In this document: one piece after another, positions 1 through 5,309 of the stretch
How positions within the stretch are numbered: position 1 is the stretch's first letter
How the letters are laid out: the number at the start of each line of letters is the position of its first letter
NCBI GenBank assembly: GCA_011322515.1
Contig: DRMS01000260.1
Span: 1-9,669 of the forward strand
Reading direction: 5' to 3'
DNA from: Leucothrix mucor
GTDB taxonomy: Bacteria; Pseudomonadota; Gammaproteobacteria; Thiotrichales; Thiotrichaceae
Length of the DNA stretch: 9,669 nt
Made by a program: the position numbers and the translations under genes
The notes under the pieces: generated by a model
What the model was told of the DNA's origin: nothing
The model's input: only the letters and a program-made list of their open reading frames with translations
Database searches by the model: none

Positions 1-3
1 AGC

Positions 4-153
4 GGGACAGGCTTGCGTAGGTTGGGTTAGGTTAGCTTGCCGAGCTAGTGAGGCAACGTAACCCAACAGATTTTAAGATTAATTGTTGGGTTACGTTATT
101 TCGCTACGCTTAATAAGCTAACCCAACCTACGATTTAGCCAAATTGCTGTCCC
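4..153. repeat. Long foldback (inverted-repeat) element
   Basis: Two arms fold on each other around an AT-rich loop at about 69-83. Matching blocks are GGGACAG (4-10 against 147-153), CGTAGGTTGGGTTAG (16-30 against 118-132) and AACGTAACCCAACA (55-68 against 84-97). The blocks are separated by short unmatched segments of unequal length, so the structure is an imperfect hairpin about 150 bp long. It holds no open reading frame of note. It lies just downstream of the minus-strand oxidase gene, so its transcript could form a large stem there, but there is no T-tract typical of an intrinsic terminator. It looks like a non-autonomous mobile palindrome (MITE or REP-like). Its outer end may continue beyond the window start. 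Confidence 0.8.
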
Positions 154-204
154 AGTTTAAATTGATCGCTATAAATCAGTACCAACAGAATCCGTTACAA
201 TCAG

Positions 205-2235
205 TCATTTTCCAACTGAGCCAGGAATATCTTTGGAGTGCATACGCATATCAGGGCGTGCTACAACAAACTGGCGCATCATATCATGGTCTTCGTGCTC
301 TAGTAGATGACAATGATAGAGATAACGACCAAGATGACCTTCAAACTTAGCAATAATTTCTACCATAGTACCAGGGTCTACACGAATGGTATCTTTCAGA
401 CCTGTTTCATCCACCACAGGTGATGACGCAGTTGATTTTATCCGTATGCTGTCACCAGTACGAAATGCACCGTTCACTATATCAGCGGCCTCCATGTTTC
501 CGTTACCCTCAGTGTTTACTACGTTGCCTGTTGTGCTATCAATTTGTTCAATGGGGGCTAGCCTACGAGTGGCATGGTGACGGTATTGAACTAAGTGCAA
601 GTGCATTGGGTGTGAGTCGGGTGAAATATTGACAAAACGCCAGATTTCGGTGTCACCATGTACTACCTGAAAGTTTAATGGGTCTTGAAAACGTTCGGCG
701 CAGACACGGTATTTTACGCCATCAATTTCAACAACGCGCCCCGCTTTTAGTGCTTGATAAGGTTTATCAGGTTTATCAGGTTTATCAGGTTTATCAGGTT
801 TATCAGTAGCTCCTTCATACTCTTTCAACTCGCCCTCTTCGATCAATTCAAAAGTGGTTAGCATAGCGGGTTTATTGGGTCCCATATCCTTTTCAACCAA
901 TGCAATTGTACGGGTTTTCTTCACCTTATCAAGATCGTAATAACGGGTTGTAATCACTTCTTTCATTTTATCAATAATGCAGTCTAGATCGTTCGTATCT
1001 TTGTGACCTTTCATTGCTTCGCATACATCAAAACGCATCATTTCGGGGTATGGATTGCGACCTGTATCTTTTTCTGGAGCTGAGGGGTAAAAATTAGCAT
1101 CTAGTGTGCGAATGGAGTCGCTACCACTGAAAGGAGATGTTGCTGCATTTACAAAGGCATAGGACTTATTTTTACATTTGCTAAAATCAATCAATAAATC
1201 AATTCGTTCAGCTGGCATTAGCACAATAGCGCCCTTGTCGGTAAACCGTTTTAACTCAACCGCTTCATCAAGCAGACCACCATCGGTGCCAATTTTAACA
1301 ATTCTTGGTTCTTTGGCAATTTGGGGTTTAGACGACAAATCCAGTGTTCCATCGGTCTGCGTTTCAACAAGATACAATGCATAAACACGAGAATTTGAAC
1401 CATTTAGAATACGTAAACGATATAGACCAGCATCCACCGTGCGTTTAGGCCAAATTGCACCATTGACTAATGTGAGAGGACCATAGAATTCAAGAGGTCC
1501 TGTGTTAGTTTCTGTTTTGTGTAAAAGGGTTGTTTTGTTTACACCTTTGTTAAGACGTTTTTCTGGTAAATTCAAATTTCGGTCTTGAATAACCATAAAT
1601 ATTTCGTCCCTACCTTTTGGCAAGTTAAGCGAGCACTCCTCTTTATCGCGGATTATATAAGGCGCAGCTAAGCCAGAATAAGCGTTTAGGCGTGTTGTGT
1701 GCATCGCGTGATCGTGATACCAATACATTGTTGAGCGTTCATCATTTTCATACCGAGACAAACGAGATTGCCCTGGCATCATCATGCTTTCGGGCCAACC
1801 ATCATAATTAGGTGCTGTTTTAGCACCATGTAAATGAGGGACAAAATAGGCAGAGGGCTTCTTTTCTAGCCCTACACCGCCTGCTCCTAGTGTATTTTGT
1901 GGCACTATGATATCGCTACTTTCATCATAGGGAACGTGTACCTCATCAACAGGGCATTTACTTGATTTTGTTAAATTATTTTTCCATTCAACTAATAAGC
2001 TTCTACCAGAAGTTACCTGAATAGCAGGTCCTCCCATAACATTATTCTCTCCCCAAGTGCCTTGATATCCCCAGACAGGAACATCAATTTGGCTGCTACC
2101 ATCATCATAAATGCGTGCTGTTTTTTTGACGATAGAAATACGTGATAGTGCATTATTGGGTTGCCCTTGCATGTCGGTTACAGGCATATTTGGTAATGTT
2201 GTTGAAAACGGTGTGATCGTGTTACGTATACTCAT
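205..2235 (-). CDS. CotA/bilirubin-oxidase-like multicopper oxidase
   Basis: Predicted 676-residue three-cupredoxin-domain oxidase that couples one-electron oxidation of a phenolic, pigment or metal substrate to four-electron reduction of O2 to water. All four copper motifs are visible: HLH (134-136), YWYHDHAM (HxH at 174-176), HPMHLH (542-547) and YHCHLLEHEDHDMM. The last supplies type-1 ligands Cys642, His647 and axial Met652, with His542 as the other type-1 ligand. The context WYHDHAM...TRLNAYSGLAAPYII and TEIWRFVN...HPMHLHL resembles Bacillus CotA. The ATG at 2235 is chosen because AGGAGGT lies 5 nt upstream; an in-frame TTG six codons earlier overlaps that ribosome-binding site. No Sec or Tat signal is visible at the N-terminus, unlike CueO or CopA, so the protein is probably cytosolic or leaves by another route. 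A (DKP)5 tract at about 478-492 lies in the loop before domain 3. The physiological substrate is unknown. It is divergent from the two-component genes, which may regulate it. Confidence 0.93.
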   Translation of the reverse strand: MSIRNTITPFSTTLPNMPVTDMQGQPNNALSRISIVKKTARIYDDGSSQIDVPVWGYQGTWGENNVMGGPAIQVTSGRSLLVEWKNNLTKSSKCPVDEVHVPYDESSDIIVPQNTLGAGGVGLEKKPSAYFVPHLHGAKTAPNYDGWPESMMMPGQSRLSRYENDERSTMYWYHDHAMHTTRLNAYSGLAAPYIIRDKEECSLNLPKGRDEIFMVIQDRNLNLPEKRLNKGVNKTTLLHKTETNTGPLEFYGPLTLVNGAIWPKRTVDAGLYRLRILNGSNSRVYALYLVETQTDGTLDLSSKPQIAKEPRIVKIGTDGGLLDEAVELKRFTDKGAIVLMPAERIDLLIDFSKCKNKSYAFVNAATSPFSGSDSIRTLDANFYPSAPEKDTGRNPYPEMMRFDVCEAMKGHKDTNDLDCIIDKMKEVITTRYYDLDKVKKTRTIALVEKDMGPNKPAMLTTFELIEEGELKEYEGATDKPDKPDKPDKPDKPYQALKAGRVVEIDGVKYRVCAERFQDPLNFQVVHGDTEIWRFVNISPDSHPMHLHLVQYRHHATRRLAPIEQIDSTTGNVVNTEGNGNMEAADIVNGAFRTGDSIRIKSTASSPVVDETGLKDTIRVDPGTMVEIIAKFEGHLGRYLYHCHLLEHEDHDMMRQFVVARPDMRMHSKDIPGSVGK
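761..805. repeat. 9-bp tandem repeat, 5 copies, within the oxidase gene
   Basis: Five uninterrupted identical copies of GGTTTATCA on the plus strand. Read in the minus-strand oxidase frame they encode five Asp-Lys-Pro triplets. Because the unit is a multiple of three, a gain or loss of copies by slippage would change only the length of a charged, proline-rich linker and keep the frame. The tract lies between the domain-2 end (RTIALVEKD region) and the segment leading to the HPMHLH copper motif. Confidence 0.95.
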
Positions 2236-2240
2236 TGGAC

Positions 2241-2247
2241 ACCTCCT
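2241..2247 (-). promoter_or_regulatory. Strong ribosome-binding site of the oxidase
   Basis: AGGAGGT on the minus strand, 5 nt before the ATG at 2235-2233. It decides the start codon: the in-frame TTG at 2253 would place the Shine-Dalgarno inside the coding sequence. It is the strongest Shine-Dalgarno among the start sites in the window, suggesting efficient translation of the oxidase. Confidence 0.85.
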
Positions 2248-2273
2248 GTGCAATTTACTAAAAATATACAGTT

Positions 2274-2308
2274 AATATAGTAGTAGACTTTATTAAGAAA
2301 GCATTAAA
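2274..2308 (-). promoter_or_regulatory. Oxidase promoter with PmrA/BasR-like direct-repeat box
   Basis: On the minus strand the sequence reads TTTAAT-GCTTT-CTTAAT (2308-2292), two hexamers spaced with an 11-bp period, followed 12 nt later by a -10-like TATATT (2279-2274). The hexamer pair matches the PmrA/BasR consensus (C/T)TTAA(T/G)-N5-CTTAA, and an 11-bp repeat is the usual footprint of tandem OmpR/PhoB-type winged-helix DNA-binding domains. The box covers the -35 position, where the hexamer (GCTTTC) is poor, as expected for an activator-dependent promoter. The divergent response regulator is the natural candidate to bind it. The surrounding DNA is AT-rich, so a chance match is possible. 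Confidence 0.45.
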
Positions 2309-2400
2309 AAACAATTTTTTTATCTAAAAAGATAAAATCGACATTAAAAGATTATAAACAGAGGCGTGAAGATTTAATGAAAAAAGGAGAAAAAAAAGGG

Positions 2401-2612
2401 ATTTAAAAATGTGAATTTTAAATTAGGAAGTTTCAAGCAATAAATTTACCGCTATTGCGCTGATTTTTTGTTCCTGATTGGAGTATCTCAAGAGGCGAAT
2501 AATTACTCTACGCAACGATTGAGATGATTCAAGCAGGAGCAAAAGAGCAAGTAAGATGGGTAAAATCATTGCTTGGAACTTCCTTATGATACAAAATTCA
2601 TAATTTTTAAAT
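2401..2612. repeat. Foldback element E1 (MITE-like)
   Basis: The outer arms pair over long stretches: ATTTAAAAAT...TGAATTTT at 2401-2419 against 2593-2612, then AGGAAGTTTCAAGCAAT...TTTACC at 2425-2450 against the complement of about 2559-2586. An inner perfect stem ATCTCAA/TTGAGAT sits at 2485-2491 and 2519-2525. The minus strand of 2462-2556 aligns without gaps to element E2 (4815-4909) at 73 of 95 positions, and its right end recurs as E3 (5009-5047). The element lies directly upstream of the response regulator and must affect the architecture of its promoter. No transposase is present, so it is non-autonomous. Confidence 0.75.
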
Positions 2613-2647
2613 TCGATCTTGTCATAGCAAACTGATAGGCTAAACCC

Positions 2648-3328
2648 ATGTATATTCTGGCTATTGAAGACAATCCTGACCTTGTTGAAAATCTGTATGA
2701 TTTTTTTGAGGCGCGAGGACACACAGTAGATGCTGCTTATGATGGAAACAGCGGTCTCATGTTTGTAGAACAAAATTCCTACGATGTGGTGGTTCTTGAT
2801 TTGATGCTACCCGATATAGATGGTTTAAAGGTATGTAGCACGCTACGGGGGCAAGGTTGTAATCTACCGATATTGATGTTAACTGCTAGAGATACTCTGG
2901 ATGATAAATTGCTGGGCTTTAATAGTGGAGCGGATGATTATTTGGTCAAACCCTTTTCATTGCAAGAACTTAAGGTTCGCTTACAGGCTTTAGTTCGACG
3001 CGGACAAGGGAATATTAGTAATGCGCTTTTATCTATTGCAGATCTGACCTTTAATCCCGCTACCTTAAAAGTCTGTCGTGCAGGCTATGATATTGAGCTA
3101 CCTCCCATTCCGCTGAAAATTTTAGAATTGCTGATGCGTCAATCTCCACGTGTGGTCACTCGACGAGAAATTGAACGCTATATTTGGGGTGATGACCTAC
3201 CTGAAACCGACTCTTTACGTGCACATCTACATACTCTGCGTACCCTGATAGACAAGCCTTTTACTCCGCATCTATTACAAACAATGCGCGGTATGGGGTA
3301 TCACATCGCGCAACCTAATGAGTTTTAA
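2648..3328 (+). CDS. OmpR/PhoB-family response regulator
   Basis: Predicted 226-residue DNA-binding regulator, a normal length for the QseB/PmrA/PhoP-type branch. The receiver domain spans about 1-115: acidic pair Glu7/Asp8, phospho-acceptor Asp51 in VVLDLMLPDIDG, switch Thr79 in MLTAR, and Lys101 in the YLVKPF motif. The C-terminal winged-helix domain (about 125-222) has the recognition-helix region TDSLRAHLHTLRTLID and ends with the typical MRGMGYHI wing. The start ATG has only a weak upstream GATAGG. The kinase gene overlaps its last 11 bp, so the two are co-transcribed and probably translationally coupled. It probably acts as an activator after phosphotransfer from that kinase. Likely targets are the adjacent oxidase promoter (box at 2292-2308) and possibly the direct repeat at 4682-4700. 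The signal sensed is unknown. Confidence 0.93.
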   Translation: MYILAIEDNPDLVENLYDFFEARGHTVDAAYDGNSGLMFVEQNSYDVVVLDLMLPDIDGLKVCSTLRGQGCNLPILMLTARDTLDDKLLGFNSGADDYLVKPFSLQELKVRLQALVRRGQGNISNALLSIADLTFNPATLKVCRAGYDIELPPIPLKILELLMRQSPRVVTRREIERYIWGDDLPETDSLRAHLHTLRTLIDKPFTPHLLQTMRGMGYHIAQPNEF

Positions 3329-4601
3329 ATTCAGCCTACGTTATCGAGTTACGCTGAGCTTTTTAATACTAGGGTGGTTAATCAGTATGGCGATGGGGGG
3401 AGCGCTTTATTGGTTGGCAGTTAGTATCGAAGAGGAGCTGATTGAGGAAGTGCTCTTTGCAGAGCTAGAAAACTTCATCAGCCGTTATGCGACTAGCCCT
3501 AATACACCTCCTCCATCAAGCATTCATCTTCAAGGCTACGCGATAACTGAAAAAATACAGGATACCTTCCCTATTGAGCTACAGCAGCTCCCCTCTGGAT
3601 TAAGCCACATTATAATCGATGGATCTGGTTATTACGTGCAATTAAAGGAGCATAATACAATACGTTTTTTGCTACTTTATGCGGATAAAGCGATAACAAG
3701 CAATGAAAAACAATATCTTTATTTTCTTGCATTAGGTATTGGATTGATGACGCTATTATCCAGTGCCTTAGGTCTCTGGCTAGCAGGTCGGGTTATTTCC
3801 CCTGTGACCCGATTTGCACAACAAGTATCGGAAATGGATCCTAATTTTCGCCCGTTGCCACTGAGTAAAAATTTTCCTCATGATGAGGTGGCTGAATTGA
3901 GTTGGGCTATTGATGGCTATCATCAAAGGCTGGCTGAATTTAATGAGCGCGAACGTGCATTTACCAGCAATGTGAGTCATGAACTTCGTACTCCACTTTC
4001 TGTTATTAAGGGCGCTTCTGAAGTGATGCTGTCTGACAAAGAACTGAGTAAAGGTAGCCAAAAAAGAGTGGAGCGTATTGCTCGTGCAGCAACACAGATC
4101 ACCCGTCTGACATCTGCATTATTGGCATTAGCCCGCGAGGAATCCGATCATAACAGGCAACATCAATGTTCTGTCGATAAAATATTAAGTCAGGTGATAA
4201 AAGAGCATCGCTACCTATTGGATCACAAAGCCGTAGAGGTTGAACTTAATATGGAGAGTAAGCTAACTATCTCTAGCGATCCCACACTTTTATATGTAGT
4301 TCTGGCAAATCTAATTCGTAATGCTTTCAGTTATACCAGTCAGGGGATGATCTATATTCATCTGCAAGACAAGCATGTCGTGATTGAGGATACAGGAACA
4401 GGTATGAAAGAAGATCAGCGTCTTAAAATGTTCGATCGATACTATAGCAATCATCAATCAAAGGGCGGGTACGGTATTGGACTTTCTCTAGTATCGAGAA
4501 TATGCGAACGCTATGGCTGGAAAATATTCATACATAGTCGTGAAGGTCGGGGAACTTCTGTGGAGCTATTATTAACTACCCACTTAAAACGGGACAAGTA
4601 A
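3318..4601 (+). CDS. Membrane sensor histidine kinase, partner of the upstream regulator
   Basis: Predicted 427-residue inner-membrane kinase. Transmembrane helix 1 is at about 11-34 and helix 2 at about 132-156, enclosing a periplasmic sensor of roughly 95 residues with no domain I recognise. A HAMP linker follows (about 157-210, GRVISPVTRFAQQVSEMD), then the HisKA dimerisation domain with phospho-acceptor His221 in SHELRTPL. The HATPase domain has N-box NLIRNAF (331-337), G1 DTGTGM (358-363) and G2 GGYGIGLSL (383-391). All catalytic boxes are intact. The periplasmic segment begins with a glutamate-rich stretch containing an ExxE (40-43). ExxE motifs bind Fe3+ in PmrB, but here the stretch is next to the membrane and may be structural. 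The start codon lies within the end of the regulator gene, giving an 11-bp overlap. It probably autophosphorylates and signals to that regulator. Confidence 0.93.
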   Translation: MSFKFSLRYRVTLSFLILGWLISMAMGGALYWLAVSIEEELIEEVLFAELENFISRYATSPNTPPPSSIHLQGYAITEKIQDTFPIELQQLPSGLSHIIIDGSGYYVQLKEHNTIRFLLLYADKAITSNEKQYLYFLALGIGLMTLLSSALGLWLAGRVISPVTRFAQQVSEMDPNFRPLPLSKNFPHDEVAELSWAIDGYHQRLAEFNERERAFTSNVSHELRTPLSVIKGASEVMLSDKELSKGSQKRVERIARAATQITRLTSALLALAREESDHNRQHQCSVDKILSQVIKEHRYLLDHKAVEVELNMESKLTISSDPTLLYVVLANLIRNAFSYTSQGMIYIHLQDKHVVIEDTGTGMKEDQRLKMFDRYYSNHQSKGGYGIGLSLVSRICERYGWKIFIHSREGRGTSVELLLTTHLKRDK

Positions 4602-4681
4602 GGAAATTGATTAACAGAAAAAAACCAAAAATCCAAAATAAAGTATCATTAATTTATTTCTGATTGCTTCTTATCTGCATC

Positions 4682-4700
4682 CTTTACATTCTCTTTACAT
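4682..4700 (+). promoter_or_regulatory. Direct repeat CTTTACAT x2, candidate OmpR-type operator
   Basis: CTTTACAT occurs at 4682-4689 and again at 4693-4700, an exact 8-bp direct repeat with an 11-bp period. This is the geometry bound by tandem OmpR/PhoB-family regulators. As hexamers it reads CTTTAC-N5-CTTTAC, close to the TTTAAT-N5-CTTAAT box at the oxidase promoter. It lies 80 bp after the kinase stop codon. A possible weak -10 (TGTAAC) follows at 4708-4713, but no gene starts for 600 bp, so its target is unclear. Confidence 0.35.
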
Positions 4701-4727
4701 AGTAGGCTGTAACCTCTCGCCACAAAA

Positions 4728-4743
4728 TTTTCAAGGTTGAAAA
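4728..4743. promoter_or_regulatory. 7-bp dyad TTTTCAA-GG-TTGAAAA
   Basis: A perfect inverted repeat with a 2-bp centre. A 2-nt loop is too tight for a stable RNA hairpin, so it looks more like a dyad binding site than a terminator, and no T-tract follows. It lies 28 bp downstream of the 11-bp direct repeat, where an operator could act on a promoter at that site. It could equally be chance in AT-rich DNA. Confidence 0.25.
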
Positions 4744-4784
4744 CTGGAGTTCAAAAATAGAAACTTTCCACATCAGGTCAGGCT

Positions 4785-4950
4785 TAGGAACGAGCACGAA
4801 ACAACGTCCCGATCTCTAACTTGCTTTTTTATCCCAGCTTGGATGATCTCATTCGTTGCGTAGAGTGACTATGCGCCTTATGAGTTCATCCCATCTGAAA
4901 TAAAAACTCTGCGTTAGAGCTTAGGGAAGTTATTCCGTGCTCGTTCCCTA
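4785..4950. repeat. Foldback element E2, homologous core to E1
   Basis: The ends carry a perfect 12-bp inverted repeat GGAACGAGCACG (4787-4798 against 4936-4947). A nested inverted repeat CTCTAAC/GTTAGAG follows (4814-4820 against 4913-4919), then a central stem GATGA-t-CTCAT / ATGAG-t-TCATC (4842-4852 against 4880-4890) with a single T-T mismatch. The whole can fold into one long hairpin. Positions 4815-4909 align without gaps to the complement of E1 at 73 of 95 positions, including an exact 14-mer TCGTTGCGTAGAGT at 4853-4866. The outer termini are unlike those of E1. No coding function is evident. Confidence 0.8.
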
Positions 4951-5008
4951 GTTGTTACTACGATTACTATTTTATTTTTTATTTCTGCTAAGGAACTTTA
5001 AAGAAATC

Positions 5009-5047
5009 AAATTAGGAAGTTTCAAGTAATGGTTTTACCAATCTTAC
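5009..5047 (+). repeat. E3, truncated copy of the E1 end
   Basis: Positions 5011-5047 match the complement of the E1 right end (2551-2587) at 32 of 37 positions. The first 18 bases, from 5009, are also identical in direct orientation to the E1 left end (2420-2437), since E1 is itself palindromic. Similarity stops at about 5047, so only one end of an element remains. It lies 58 bp after E2 in the same relative orientation. Confidence 0.65.
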
Positions 5048-5103
5048 CCTAGAATTTCCCTATTAGGCGTATATCTTATTTATGTTTCGGAAAAACCAAG
5101 TTT

Positions 5104-5132
5104 TTGAAATAAGCCGCATAGATTAATATTAT
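5104..5132 (+). promoter_or_regulatory. Sigma70-type promoter of the permease-antiporter operon
   Basis: TTGAAA (5104-5109), a 17-bp spacer, then TATTAT (5127-5132). Each hexamer has five of six consensus bases at the optimal spacing. Transcription would start at about 5139, giving a leader of about 170 nt before the permease start at 5310. It is the best-looking housekeeping promoter in the window, and lies clear of the repeats just upstream. Confidence 0.55.
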
Positions 5133-5138
5133 TATGCA

Positions 5139-5309
5139 TATTGATTTATTGAATAACAATGTGATTTTGTCTTTTTGCCCAAAGGGCATCATGTTCCGCT
5201 GAGAAAAGATAGTCTACAGTTACCAACCCGCCAAAAAAGGGAGCTTGCCATGCATTGACCCATATGGCTTGTTCATTTATTTTCAACAATCATTAGGCAT
5301 GAAATATTT
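5139..5309 (+). other. Long, possibly structured 5' leader of the permease operon
   Basis: About 170 nt lie between the predicted transcription start and the permease ATG. Two hairpins are visible: TGCCC-AAA-GGGCA (5176-5188) and GCCAT/ATGGC (5247-5251 with 5264-5268). Between them is a CCC...A-run...GGG segment (5227-5241). The ribosome-binding site is poor: AGG at 5295-5297 is 12 nt from the ATG. A four-codon mini-ORF (ATG 5299, stop TGA 5311-5313) overlaps the permease start as ATGA. A cis-regulatory RNA is plausible given the ion-transport genes, but I cannot assign a known riboswitch class. Confidence 0.3.

Larger units (their letters stand above)
2236..2647. other. Divergent intergenic region, oxidase / response regulator
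   Basis: A 412-bp AT-rich gap between two divergent genes. It contains the oxidase ribosome-binding site and promoter (2241-2308), an A-rich spacer (about 2309-2400) in which I see nothing specific, the foldback element E1 (2401-2612), and 35 bp before the regulator start with only a weak GATAGG-like ribosome-binding site at 2634-2639. I could not identify a convincing promoter for the regulator. It should lie inside or beside the foldback element. Confidence 0.6.
4602..5309. other. 708-bp gap between kinase and permease operon
   Basis: No convincing gene. In order it holds: an A/T-rich tail after the kinase with no clear terminator; an 11-bp-period direct repeat (4682-4700); a 7-bp dyad (4728-4743); foldback element E2 (4785-4950); a T-rich stretch (about 4965-4985); the truncated repeat E3 (5009-5047); a sigma70-like promoter (5104-5132); and the leader of the permease operon (about 5139-5309). 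The gap is long for co-directional genes and appears to have been built up by repeat insertion. Confidence 0.6.

Noticed and set aside
144..632. Short plus-strand ORFs (about 64-70 codons) opposite the oxidase 3' end
   Set aside because: Antisense to the copper-motif-bearing coding sequence with no supporting signals.
2236..2253. TTG start six codons upstream for the oxidase
   Set aside because: It would put the AGGAGGT Shine-Dalgarno inside the gene and has no ribosome-binding site of its own; the ATG at 2235 is better placed.
2423..2773. 116-codon minus-strand ORF spanning E1 and the start of the regulator gene
   Set aside because: Its upstream half is antisense to the well-supported response regulator and its downstream half is a repeat element; no family resemblance. 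Only the small ORF inside E1 is mentioned as a finding.
3355..3390. ExxE in the kinase as evidence of a PmrB-type Fe3+ sensor
   Set aside because: The actual ExxE lies slightly downstream (residues 40-43, about 3435-3446), is next to the membrane, and sits in a generally glutamate-rich helix common to many kinases. It is not enough to assign iron sensing.
5176..5188. TGCCC-AAA-GGGCA palindrome as an intrinsic terminator
   Set aside because: The T-run lies on the 5' side of the stem on the plus strand and no T-run follows on either strand, so it does not fit a terminator.
5177..5219. Possible fluoride-type riboswitch (GGGCATCATGTTCCGC...TCTACAGT)
   Set aside because: A few words resemble the crcB-motif consensus, but the conserved AACCGCC hairpin and pairing pattern are missing, and the downstream genes are not fluoride exporters.
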